Source: Anaerovibrio lipolyticus DSM 3074 (GTDB lineage: Bacteria > Bacillota > Negativicutes > Selenomonadales > Selenomonadaceae). Taken from it: a stretch of DNA of 64,000 bases. Both the position numbers and the translations under genes were made by a program. Positions 50,567 through 58,689 of this stretch are shown here, in pieces. The notes beneath the pieces were generated by a model that made no database searches, had not been told where the DNA came from, and saw only the letters and a list, made by a program, of their open reading frames with translations. How positions within the stretch are numbered: position 1 is the stretch's first letter; each line of letters begins with the position of its first letter. The stretch is from contig NZ_FQYW01000003.1 in the NCBI RefSeq assembly GCF_900141865.1, forward strand, positions 1-64,000, written 5' to 3'.

Positions 50567-52021
50567 CTATTTTTCTTCTTCAATCAAAGGAATCATCAAA
50601 ATAAATTTGGTGCCCTTCCCTAATTCGCTGTCCAGAGAAATACCAATATCGTGGTTATCCGCAATCCACTTGGCAATGGAAAGTCCCAGCCCGGTTCCCC
50701 CTGGCTGCCCTGCAGCCTTGGTTCGGGAGCTGTCCACACGATAAAACCGCCGGAAAATCTTTTCCCTGTCCTCAGGGGCAATACCAATACCATTATCTGC
50801 AATTTCCAGGCACATATAGTGGGGCATCCCATGGCTGTCAATGGTGATTGTACCACCCTCAGGTGTGTATTTTATACCATTTTCCAGGAAAATTCGGATA
50901 AGCTCCTTCATAATGACCTTGTCACCCATTATGTAGCCTTCCTCGTTGCGAAGAAGCTCCACTGTATGGTTGTTGGCGGTCAGCTTCAGCTTCTTATAAA
51001 CATCCTCCACCAGTTCGCTAAGCTCCAAAGGAACCTTGTTTACTATCTGGCGGTTCTGGTCAGCCCTGGCCAAAAACAACAGCTTTTCTATAAGCTCCTG
51101 CATATCCTCTGCCTCAGTTTTTATGGCATTAATCCCCTCATCAAGAGTGTCCGCATCAGAATGACCCCAGCGGCTCAGCATATCAGCATATCCCTTAATT
51201 ACCGTAACCGGAGTTCGCAGCTCATGAGAGGCATCAGAAACGAAACGCTGTTGAAGCTTAAAGCCTTCCTCAATTCGGTCCAGCATCCTGTTGAAGGTGG
51301 TAGCCAGCTCCGTCATTTCATCATGGCTTGGAGGCACCTCCATACGGGTACTCAAGTCGCTGACCTCAATGGTTTTGGCTGTAGCAATAAAATCCCTGAG
51401 AGGCCTGAAGGCCCGCTTTATACCGATGTAAACGATCAGCACAACCAATAAAATACCTATTGCACCACCTAAAATGAGACGCTCCTGCATCTTGGCCAGC
51501 ATTGGCCGCTCAGCAGTAATAACACGGCTAAAAATCAAGGTATAGTGATGCCCCTTGTAGTCCATAGGAACCTCATGATAATAAATCATAAAATGCTTCA
51601 GCCGCACCAGCTGATATTTATCGGAAGTCCAAAACATTTTGTCATCAGTAAAATTCTCCCTAAGCCTGTCCACCGAAGCAAAATGCCTGTCCGTATCGTA
51701 CACAATATTGCCATTCTCATCGGCCACCCTCAGTACCACTCCCGGAAGCAGTACTTCCTCCGTGGCCTCATGGGGTTTTTCTGCCGCCTGACTCATGAAT
51801 TGTGGGTCATTCATTTTATCCAGAGCTATTTCCACACTGATGGTCATTTCCGTCTCGGCCTGATGGTAAATTATATAATACATACCAATAACCGAGGCCA
51901 TACAGGCACAGCCCAAAAGAATGGTGATAACCGCGGTGTAAATCAGGGTAAGACGGGTGGAAATTTCCCATTGCTTTGGATAATTGATGATTCTTTTCCA
52001 GAGACTAGTCTTTGACGACAT
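50567..52021 (-). CDS. Membrane sensor histidine kinase
   Basis: 484 residues. TM1 is at about 24-52, an extracytoplasmic sensor region at 53-180, and TM2 at about 182-202. A HAMP domain follows (203-255, RAFRPLRDFIATAKTIE), then HisKA with phospho-acceptor His266 in SDASHELRTPVT. HATPase_c carries the N-box (IFLENGIKYT), G1 (DNGIGIAPED) and G2 (GGTGLGLSIA). It phosphorylates the partner regulator encoded just upstream. The two genes overlap by 17 bp. The signal sensed is unknown. Confidence 0.94.
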   Translation of the reverse strand: MSSKTSLWKRIINYPKQWEISTRLTLIYTAVITILLGCACMASVIGMYYIIYHQAETEMTISVEIALDKMNDPQFMSQAAEKPHEATEEVLLPGVVLRVADENGNIVYDTDRHFASVDRLRENFTDDKMFWTSDKYQLVRLKHFMIYYHEVPMDYKGHHYTLIFSRVITAERPMLAKMQERLILGGAIGILLVVLIVYIGIKRAFRPLRDFIATAKTIEVSDLSTRMEVPPSHDEMTELATTFNRMLDRIEEGFKLQQRFVSDASHELRTPVTVIKGYADMLSRWGHSDADTLDEGINAIKTEAEDMQELIEKLLFLARADQNRQIVNKVPLELSELVEDVYKKLKLTANNHTVELLRNEEGYIMGDKVIMKELIRIFLENGIKYTPEGGTITIDSHGMPHYMCLEIADNGIGIAPEDREKIFRRFYRVDSSRTKAAGQPGGTGLGLSIAKWIADNHDIGISLDSELGKGTKFILMIPLIEEEK

Positions 52022-52703
52022 AGCCTACCCCCCGCATAGTATGAATGTATTTTTCATTAAATTTATCATCCAGCTTGGCCCGCAAATAGCGGATATAAAC
52101 GTCTACCACGTTGGTATCCCCCATATAGTCATAACCCCAGACCTGGGAGAGAATCTGGTCACGGGTAAGTACACTGCGCTTGTTGCGTATAAGGTATTCC
52201 AAAAGGTCAAATTCCTTTTTGGTCAGCTCCACCAGCACATCATCCACCATAACCTCGTGGCGGGCTATATTCATGGTGAGATTTTTCAGCTTCAGCTCCT
52301 CACCGTTGGACGTCTCCCTGGAATGCTCAGGGGCAGTATGTTTTCTGAGGGCAACCCGCATACGGGCAAAAAGCTCTGGGATGGCAAACGGCTTGGTCAC
52401 ATAGTCATCAGCACCGATATCAAGGCCCTGGACCTTGTCATTTACGTCATCCCGGGCAGTAAGCATTATAATCGGCACATCTGAAAGCTCACGCACCTTC
52501 TTGCAGATTGTAAGGCCATCCATATCCGGCAGCATCACATCCAGCAGCACCAAATCAAAGTCACCCTGGATAATGCGCTCATAGGCACGGCTGCCATTGG
52601 ATTCCGTCTCAGTTTCAAACCCCTCATGCTCCAGCTCCATTTGCAGGAAACGGGCAATGCGGTTCTCATCCTCCACTATAAAAATCTTTTTTCCATCTGC
52701 CAT
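52005..52703 (-). CDS. OmpR/PhoB-family response regulator
   Basis: 232 residues. Receiver domain about 1-118 with phospho-acceptor Asp in LVLLDVMLPDMDG (about 55) and Lys in DDYVTKPF. A winged-helix Trans_reg_C domain occupies about 135-232 (LTKKEFDLLEYLIRNKRSVLTR and GDTNVVDVYIRYLRAKLD). ATG 52703 is chosen for a GAGAGG about eight bases upstream; 52709 is two codons longer. Partner of the adjacent sensor kinase. Confidence 0.95.
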   Translation of the reverse strand: MADGKKIFIVEDENRIARFLQMELEHEGFETETESNGSRAYERIIQGDFDLVLLDVMLPDMDGLTICKKVRELSDVPIIMLTARDDVNDKVQGLDIGADDYVTKPFAIPELFARMRVALRKHTAPEHSRETSNGEELKLKNLTMNIARHEVMVDDVLVELTKKEFDLLEYLIRNKRSVLTRDQILSQVWGYDYMGDTNVVDVYIRYLRAKLDDKFNEKYIHTMRGVGYVVKD

Positions 52704-52727
52704 ATTCATACCTCTCTAAATATCAAC

Positions 52728-53606
52728 TTACTTAACGTATTTCTGACGGAACATTTCAATAAAGTGCTGACAACTGCTGGAAAGAGTGCGACTCTTCAGC
52801 CAAGATACAACAGTATGGGTATAGATTTCTGCCTCCTCAAGATGCTTGAACACGATATCATCAGAGCGCATCAGACTACGGGCAGATAATGGAACCAGGG
52901 AAATGCCTATTCCCCGCTGGGTCCACAGCATATTCTGAATCTGGCTGTCGCTGACACTTAAGATATTTGGCTCAAATTTTGCCTTCTGACAATGGGACAT
53001 AAAGGCGGTTTTCCAGCGAAGAGGCACCAGAAGTGGCTTGTCCTTCAGATCCTGAATATGAACAAACTCGCTCTTGTCGTCATCACAGAAGCTCTTGTGC
53101 ATAGCCAAAACCAGTGGCTCATCCGGAAGGATAATGGACTCATAGGACGCGTTATCCACCTGGGTGCGGGTAATGGCAATCTCAATAATATGACTGTCAA
53201 GGAGCTCCAGCATACGGGCACCCTCACCCTCCCATACCTGGAAGGTTACCAGTGGATACTTTTTGGTAAAGTCCTCCACCAGCTCCGGAATGAGCATGGA
53301 GCCCGATGAAGTAATGGTCCCCAGCTTAATTGTTCCAGCCACCCCAGAGCCAATATCAATCAGCTCCCTCATGGTGCCGTCCACCATGCCCAATATGTGC
53401 TTTACCCTGGAATAGAGAAGCATTCCCGCATCAGTAAGACGAATACGGCGGCTGCCACGCTCAAAGAGCTTTACCCCCAAAGAAGTCTCCAGACGCTTCA
53501 TCTGACGGCTGAGTGCCGGCTGGGCCACGTTAAGTCTAATGGCCGCGTGACTGATATTGCCTTCTTCCACAATGGCGTAAAACGCCTGCATGTCTTTAAT
53601 TTCCAT
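52728..53606 (-). CDS. LysR-family transcriptional regulator
   Basis: 292 residues. An N-terminal winged HTH spans 1-60 (MEIKDMQAFYAIVEEGNISHAAIRLNVAQPALSRQMKRLE in the standard layout), followed by a LysR substrate-binding domain of about 90-290 (GTIKLGTITSSGSMLIPELVEDF). The pattern is CbbR/CynR-like; the effector and targets are unknown. LysR proteins usually regulate a divergent gene, but the neighbour on that side, nagA, runs in the same direction. It is 24 bases upstream of the two-component genes, possibly co-transcribed. Confidence 0.92.
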   Translation of the reverse strand: MEIKDMQAFYAIVEEGNISHAAIRLNVAQPALSRQMKRLETSLGVKLFERGSRRIRLTDAGMLLYSRVKHILGMVDGTMRELIDIGSGVAGTIKLGTITSSGSMLIPELVEDFTKKYPLVTFQVWEGEGARMLELLDSHIIEIAITRTQVDNASYESIILPDEPLVLAMHKSFCDDDKSEFVHIQDLKDKPLLVPLRWKTAFMSHCQKAKFEPNILSVSDSQIQNMLWTQRGIGISLVPLSARSLMRSDDIVFKHLEEAEIYTHTVVSWLKSRTLSSSCQHFIEMFRQKYVK

Positions 53607-53677
53607 AAAATCATACCTTCCGCAGTATATAATATATTACATATATAATATATACTTTTATGCTTAGCTATGCAAAT

Positions 53678-54844
53678 TTATTCCAAAAATATTTCTTTTC
53701 CTGCACAAAATGTTATAGTTATATGAACATTCTCATCAAAAACTGTAATATCTGCCATTTTGCCGACCTCTATAGAGCCTAAATCATTTTCCATACCGAT
53801 GGCCCTGGCCGGAGTTCTGGTGGCACATTCCACAGCCTGCCATACAGGAATATGAATATTTTGAGCATAATTATATATAGCTTTATCCATAGTTAGCACA
53901 CTGCCGGCAATGGTACCATCCTCAAGGACAGCCCTTTGTCCCTTAACAAAAACCTTCTGACCTCCCAGCTCCGATTCCCCATCCCCAAGGCCACAGGCCC
54001 GCATGGAATCAGTAATCAGAACTGTCCGCTCTTTTCCCTTTACTTTATGTACTATGCGCTGAGCGCCCGGGGACACATGAATATTATCCGTTATGAGCTC
54101 ACAAAAAGCATCGGAATCAAAGGCCGCTCCCACCACTCCCGGGTTACGATGATGAAGTCCCGTCATAGCGTTAAAGAGATGGGTAATATGGGTTACCCCC
54201 TGGGTATTGATGGCATTTATAGCGCAGTCATAATCTGCCGCGGTATGCCCCAGGGACACCCTTATACCAGCAGCACGGCATTTACTTATAAAATCACTGC
54301 CGGCCGGAAGCTCCTCAGGGGCGATGGTTATAAGCTTTATCACATCACTGTATTCTTTTATCAAATCGAAATCGGCCTTTCTAATATGGGATGCCTTCTG
54401 GGCTCCCTTATGGCTTTCACTAATAAAAGGCCCTTCCATATTAGCCCCCAGAATTCTGGCACCATCCCTGTAGGATGTAGCCTGACGAACAAGATTAAGT
54501 GCCGCATTCACCTTGGGCATATCATAGGTCATGGTGGTGGGCAGCATGGAGGTTACCCCTGTAGATGCCTGAAAAACAGCCATACGACGAAGCCCCATTT
54601 CCCGGCAATCCATTGTATCCGAGCCTACACAGCCATGAATGTGAAGATTTATAAATCCCGGAGACACATATTGTCCCTGGGCGTAATATACTTCCTCAAA
54701 GGAGCCTCTGTCCCGCGTATCAAATTCTGCCTTATTAATTATTTCAAGTATTCTGTCCTCAAAGATAACTACCTTGTCCAGCTCCACCCGAAAGTCCCCA
54801 TTTGGACCTGGAGTAATCAGTTTGCCATTGACAATTGCCTTCAT
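53678..54844 (-). CDS. nagA: N-acetylglucosamine-6-phosphate deacetylase
   Basis: A 388-residue amidohydrolase that frees acetate from GlcNAc-6-phosphate in amino-sugar salvage. The metal site starts with GFINLHIHGCVGSDTMD (about 58-74). LGANMEGPFISESHKGAQ with the metal Glu is near 133-150. Histidines are in SLGHTAADYD and THLFNAMTGLHHRNPG, and the catalytic Asp in VLITDSMRACG. AAGGTG lies before the ATG. No nagB is adjacent. Divergent from deoC. Confidence 0.95.
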   Translation of the reverse strand: MKAIVNGKLITPGPNGDFRVELDKVVIFEDRILEIINKAEFDTRDRGSFEEVYYAQGQYVSPGFINLHIHGCVGSDTMDCREMGLRRMAVFQASTGVTSMLPTTMTYDMPKVNAALNLVRQATSYRDGARILGANMEGPFISESHKGAQKASHIRKADFDLIKEYSDVIKLITIAPEELPAGSDFISKCRAAGIRVSLGHTAADYDCAINAINTQGVTHITHLFNAMTGLHHRNPGVVGAAFDSDAFCELITDNIHVSPGAQRIVHKVKGKERTVLITDSMRACGLGDGESELGGQKVFVKGQRAVLEDGTIAGSVLTMDKAIYNYAQNIHIPVWQAVECATRTPARAIGMENDLGSIEVGKMADITVFDENVHITITFCAGKEIFLE

Positions 54845-54949
54845 ATTTTCACCTTAATTTTTACCATTTTATGTTATATAATTAAACTCATCATTGAATT
54901 AACAAATAGTATAATTAAAATATATCACGATATAGGAGGATTTTCTATT

Positions 54950-55615
54950 ATGAAGGGATCTGAAATTCTTGCCCACGTGGACCACACCTTGTTGAAGCCA
55001 ACAGCCACCTGGGAACAAATCAGGGAGCTTTGCCAGGAGGCCATTAGCTGTAAAACCGCCTCTGTTTGTATTCCTGCCAGCTATGTGGCGCCGGTTCACA
55101 AGGAATATGGAGATAAAATCAACATTTGTACCGTTATTGGTTTTCCTCTGGGGTATGACAGCAGAGAAGCAAAAATAACTGCCGCTGAACAGGCCGTAAA
55201 AGATGGCGCAAAAGAAGTTGATATGGTCATCAATATTACGGATGCCAAAAATGGAAGCTTTGAAAAAATCACCGAAGAAATTGCTGAAATAAAAAAGGCC
55301 GTGGGGAATAATATCTTGAAGGTTATTATCGAGGTATGCTACCTTACAGATGAGGAAAAGAAAGCCCTGTGCAAATGCGTTACCGATGCCAAGGCAGACT
55401 TTATTAAAACCTCCACAGGCTTTGGAACAGGTGGCGCCACCCATGAGGATATTAAGCTCTTTGCCGCCCACATTGGTCCAAATGTGAAGATGAAGGCTGC
55501 AGGTGGTATCCGCACCCTGGAGGATATGAAGCAGTATTTGGCTGAAGGCTGTGAGCGTATTGGTGCCAGTGCTGCTGTGGGGCTTCTAAAGGATAAGATG
55601 AATTCAGAGGTTTAA
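54950..55615 (+). CDS. deoC: Deoxyribose-phosphate aldolase
   Basis: 221 residues; splits 2-deoxyribose 5-phosphate into acetaldehyde and glyceraldehyde 3-phosphate in nucleoside salvage. AHVDHTLLKPTAT (8-20), VCTVIGFPLG-type ICTVIGFPLGY (59-69), the Schiff-base Lys153 in DFIKTSTGFGTGGAT, and Lys182 in KMKAAGGIR are all as in the family. GGAGG is eight bases before ATG 54950. A much longer open frame extends upstream but is only the complement of nagA. Confidence 0.96.
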   Translation: MKGSEILAHVDHTLLKPTATWEQIRELCQEAISCKTASVCIPASYVAPVHKEYGDKINICTVIGFPLGYDSREAKITAAEQAVKDGAKEVDMVINITDAKNGSFEKITEEIAEIKKAVGNNILKVIIEVCYLTDEEKKALCKCVTDAKADFIKTSTGFGTGGATHEDIKLFAAHIGPNVKMKAAGGIRTLEDMKQYLAEGCERIGASAAVGLLKDKMNSEV

Positions 55616-55632
55616 TAAAAATTTAGCTCTGG

Positions 55633-55668
55633 CTTCAACTGCTCCAGTCAATCGACCTCGCCACTTCC
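55633..55668 (+). repeat. Fragment of the long-palindrome repeat
   Basis: CTTCAACTGCTCCAGTCAA and the following bases match the right arm of copy 4 (GTTCAACCGCTCCAATCAA...) with scattered changes. The left arm and apex are missing, so it is a remnant. Confidence 0.5.
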
Positions 55669-55688
55669 TTAAACAATAATCCAACTAA

Positions 55689-55742
55689 AAAAGACAGGTA
55701 AGAATTCTGAGGTGCCCTCACAACTCTCTACCTGTCTTTTAA
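55689..55742. terminator. Bidirectional terminator between deoC and the next gene
   Basis: AAAAGACAGGTA (55689-55700) pairs with TACCTGTCTTTT (55729-55740); an inner GAGG/CCTC pair extends it. It lies between convergent genes and serves both strands. Confidence 0.8.
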
Positions 55743-55751
55743 TTATGCATC

Positions 55752-56072
55752 TTAATCTAAGGTTGGATGTGCCTTTACGTACTCTACAGGACGACTCCAG
55801 TCCACGTGAACCTCGGTGTTCTCCCACAGTCTGGTGAGCACGGTCTGGAAGCTCTTTACGTCTGCCAAAGGATCGAAGGTCTCCTCGGTGAAGTCCAGTA
55901 ATGACTCGTGAGGCACCTTGATTACATGCTTCTCGCTGAGGAACTTCTCAGCATCAGCCACGGCCTTTTCATCGTCCAAAAATACCTTTACGGTCTTAGC
56001 CTCGGTATCATATTCTACCCAGCCATTAACTCCACGGCAGCTTACAGCTACGCTATATATTTTATCGTCCAT
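55752..56072 (-). CDS. Small conserved acidic protein, unknown
   Basis: 106 residues without a signal or membrane segment: MDDKIYSVAVSCRGVNGWVE at the start, a beta-like YDTEAKTVKVFLDDEKAVADAE stretch, and an end DWSRPVEYVKAHPTLD. Acidic and soluble. No family recognised. GGGAGA lies before the ATG. It follows the DUF3846-like gene with 84 bases between, same strand. Confidence 0.65.
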   Translation of the reverse strand: MDDKIYSVAVSCRGVNGWVEYDTEAKTVKVFLDDEKAVADAEKFLSEKHVIKVPHESLLDFTEETFDPLADVKSFQTVLTRLWENTEVHVDWSRPVEYVKAHPTLD

Positions 56073-56156
56073 TTTATTTCTCCCTTAAAATATATTCAAA
56101 ATTAACTACTCATATTGACGTTAATATTATACTACAAAAGTCAATTTTGGCTAGCA

Positions 56157-56765
56157 TTAATTCAGCTTTGAATCAGAGGTATATACCGCCACCTTCTTAA
56201 AGTAGCGATCATTTATCTCCATTACCTCCTGGGCTGGCATACGGTAAAACTTTACACGACCGGCCTCCAGTGGCTTTGGCAAGCCGGAAGGCTTGGAAAT
56301 CTCAATCCAACGATATGGTGCAGGATTCCCCTCCTCATCCTCATCGTAATAAAGGGTATCCTCCGGACGTGGTTCCTCAGTGCCATCACACATTGGGAAG
56401 TTCAGCTTAATCTGTTCAATAAACATAAGGCAGGTTTCCTCGGACATGTCCAGAGTACCTTCCTTGGTTTCATCGTCACCATTATAGGCTGCAATAAAAA
56501 TAGCCTTACCCCAAATAATCTGGTCACTGTCAGCACCTGGGAAGCGACGGTTTGGCTTCATTCCCAGAGCTGCCGCCAAATCATTAACCAGAATAAACAG
56601 GGAAATTCCGGGCTGAATCTGGAAAAATTCCACAGCACCATAGTTGCCCTCCAGAGTATCCTTGATGGCCTCATCATGAGGACCGTGAGCTGCCGGCAGC
56701 TTGATAATAGACGGGTCCTTGCCTGGTTCTATCAATATGGCACGCATCAACTGCTGGTTACTCAT
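56157..56765 (-). CDS. DUF3846-like protein
   Basis: 202 residues. The N-terminal half fits DUF3846: RAILIEPGKDPSIIKL (8-23), LEGNYGAVEFFQI, then ILVNDLAAALGMKPNRRF (about 56-73) and IWGKAIFIAAYNGDDE (about 84-99). The C-terminal half (YDEDEEGNPAPYRWIEISKP) is acidic and not part of the usual domain. DUF3846 proteins are widespread in phages and Firmicutes; no function is established. GGAAGG precedes the ATG. The start region faces the promoter of the plus-strand RNA at 56955. Confidence 0.65.
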   Translation of the reverse strand: MSNQQLMRAILIEPGKDPSIIKLPAAHGPHDEAIKDTLEGNYGAVEFFQIQPGISLFILVNDLAAALGMKPNRRFPGADSDQIIWGKAIFIAAYNGDDETKEGTLDMSEETCLMFIEQIKLNFPMCDGTEEPRPEDTLYYDEDEEGNPAPYRWIEISKPSGLPKPLEAGRVKFYRMPAQEVMEINDRYFKKVAVYTSDSKLN

Positions 56766-56919
56766 CCTTGTTTATCTTCCTTCCTAAATTTCAGCTTTTT
56801 TGGGTATTTTTTCTACATATAAAAAAGATTCTACTTTGTATGCTATTTTGTATATAGTAACTATAATTTTACCACACTATTCTTTAATCTTACCCACCTT
56901 TTAACCATTTTGTCAAGTC

Positions 56920-56948
56920 TTGTTATTCCCATAAACCTATGGTATTAT
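56920..56948 (+). promoter_or_regulatory. Promoter of the structured RNA
   Basis: -35 TTGTTA (56920-56925) and -10 TATTAT (56943-56948) with an exact 17-base spacer. No open reading frame follows on this strand, but a structured region and a strong terminator do. Confidence 0.7.
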
Positions 56949-56954
56949 ACAGCT

Positions 56955-57180
56955 AAAGAGGGATAATCTTCTTTGACCGTAGCTTCCATTCATCGTCTAG
57001 CCGACTCTTTTTCATAAGGGAATCTGATTTTGTGCAGCAGATGCTGGATCGTCTCCGAACGAATAGCAGAACCTGTTACTTAGGATACCCACTTTAACAT
57101 ACAGGTTTAGCCTGTTGGACTACGGCATATGCGGACCCCGCTTTCGAGGAGCTGTTACTTCGGTAGCAGCTCCTTTCTTG
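56955..57180 (+). ncRNA. Structured non-coding RNA of about 225 nt, class unknown (6S-like?)
   Basis: A free-standing transcript between two minus-strand genes. It has a good promoter (56920-56948) and an 11-bp terminator stem with a TTCG tetraloop (57148-57173), then TTTCTTG. CCGTAG..TCC (56977-56987) pairs with GGACTACGG (57117-57125), closing the RNA body. Inside are ATTCaTCG/CGAacGAAT (56988-56995 and 57056-57064), the hairpin CAGCAGATGCTG and ACAGG-TTTAG-CCTGT (57101-57115). No protein frame fits. Long closed rods of this size suggest 6S RNA, but I do not see a decisive 6S signature, and it lacks SRP, RNase P and tmRNA motifs. Confidence 0.6.
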
Positions 57181-57191
57181 TTCTTAGAAAG

Positions 57192-58520
57192 TTAATTATC
57201 CTTATCTTCCTGAAGGATATTCTTTTTTCTATCCTGTGACATACGACGGATAGCCTCCCGCATCTGAGCCACATTTTCCTCCATGGAAAGTTCAGGGAAA
57301 AATGCCCGTACAGCATAAATCTGCTCCTCATTGTTATTGGCCACCACCACACTGACACGGTCACCCATAATACGCTTCACCTGATGCATTACAAGACGCA
57401 GATGCTCCGAATCCGTCAACAGAATATATTTATTGGCAATATCACTATGGGCCGCATTGACGATTTCCTCCACTGATGGTCCCGAAGGATCACTGCCGTC
57501 AATAATAACCATGGCCCCGGCCTCCTGGAGCTTCTGGGCCCATTCATCATTTTCCGCCACAGTCAACAGAGCCTGCGGCATAATGCAGGCCTGCTGCACC
57601 ATGGCCATGGCATGAGGCTCTGCCATAATGTTAATATGAATCTCTCCCACATGGCCCCAGGCAACAGCACGTTCCAGAATAGTGCCGGGATGCTCGGAAT
57701 GAACATGAATAAAGATGGTCTTAAAGCGGCGTTCCACCACCACAAAGTTACCAATCTCCTGAAGCTCCTTCTCAATAAGAGGCACTGACAGCTTGGGATT
57801 TGCCACCAAAAAGCTGACACAATAAGGACGGGCCTTGTCATGGATAGGGCTTACTATTCCCCGGGCCTCATACATTTTCTTTCCCACATCAATCGGTGGT
57901 AAGTTTAAATCTCCCTGGAGTCCCTTTAAGCAGCCCTCCAAAAATACCTGCAAAATCTGCTCACCACAATCCTTATGGGTAGAGTTATTTTCGCTGCTGG
58001 CCTTAATGGCCGCCAAAAGAATATCGCTGATATGCTTCCCGGATTTCACCGCATCATGGGCACCCTTGGCCACCACCTTTGAGGCCACAATTATAGGACG
58101 ATTCTTTTCCTCGGGCACAGCCTTTTGGGCGTAGAGAATACCATACTGGAACGCCTTGCCAAACTCCTGGGAGGTGGCAGTGTATTTTCCTATAAGCCCC
58201 TTGGCAAGCCCCCTCAAAATTTGGGAAACAATAACCCCCGCATTTCCACGGGCACCCAAAACGGACGCGTCTGCAACGCGCCTGGCCAAGCCACCAATAC
58301 TCTCATTTACCGCCTCGGTCAAAGGAATCACCGCCGCCCCCATAGTACGCAAAACATCGGAGCCCGGCTTACCGGAGTAGAAAAATGCAGAGGATTCTTT
58401 TACGACATTTATATTTTCAAACTCGTTGAGAAACTCCCCATAAGCACCCAAAACCATGCGCTTATAGTCACTTCCCGTTATCATTTCTCCTGTATTATCG
58501 TTATCAATCGTGTCTGCCAT
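57192..58520 (-). CDS. DAK2/FakA (YloV)-like protein lacking the metal-binding motif
   Basis: 442 residues. The N-terminal DhaL/DAK2 domain keeps VLGARGNAGVIVSQILRG (88-104). The preceding segment, which in FakA reads VFPVPDGDTGTNM and binds Mg-ATP through its Asp residues, here reads NVVKESSAFFYSGKPGSDV (38-56) with the DGDTG signature gone. The middle and C-terminal parts resemble the FakA regulatory and fatty-acid-binding-protein-contact regions (VVVERRFKTIFIHVHSEHPG, PQALLTVAENDEWAQKLQEAGA). FakA phosphorylates fatty acids bound to FakB; this homologue is probably not an active kinase. No FakB (DegV) gene is nearby. Confidence 0.8.
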   Translation of the reverse strand: MADTIDNDNTGEMITGSDYKRMVLGAYGEFLNEFENINVVKESSAFFYSGKPGSDVLRTMGAAVIPLTEAVNESIGGLARRVADASVLGARGNAGVIVSQILRGLAKGLIGKYTATSQEFGKAFQYGILYAQKAVPEEKNRPIIVASKVVAKGAHDAVKSGKHISDILLAAIKASSENNSTHKDCGEQILQVFLEGCLKGLQGDLNLPPIDVGKKMYEARGIVSPIHDKARPYCVSFLVANPKLSVPLIEKELQEIGNFVVVERRFKTIFIHVHSEHPGTILERAVAWGHVGEIHINIMAEPHAMAMVQQACIMPQALLTVAENDEWAQKLQEAGAMVIIDGSDPSGPSVEEIVNAAHSDIANKYILLTDSEHLRLVMHQVKRIMGDRVSVVVANNNEEQIYAVRAFFPELSMEENVAQMREAIRRMSQDRKKNILQEDKDN

Positions 58521-58689
58521 TTTTAGCTAATGCCTCCATAAAAAGCATAGTGACTTTATTCACTCATAAAAATCATATATAATGTAATTATATTTTGCAA
58601 ATTAAAAAGGAATCTACTGTGTTATTCGCGAAATATTCGGATAAACCTTTTTTATCGAGATTAAATTTTGAATAAATGAGGACAATACA

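Noticed and set aside
53936-54949. Long upstream extension of the deoC reading frame
   Set aside because: It is the complement of nagA, and deoC has a clear ribosome site and family-conserved start at 54950.
56955-57180. Cobalamin riboswitch or T-box leader
   Set aside because: No B12-box or T-box sequence is present, and the promoter-terminator pair points to a separate transcript opposite to the flanking genes.
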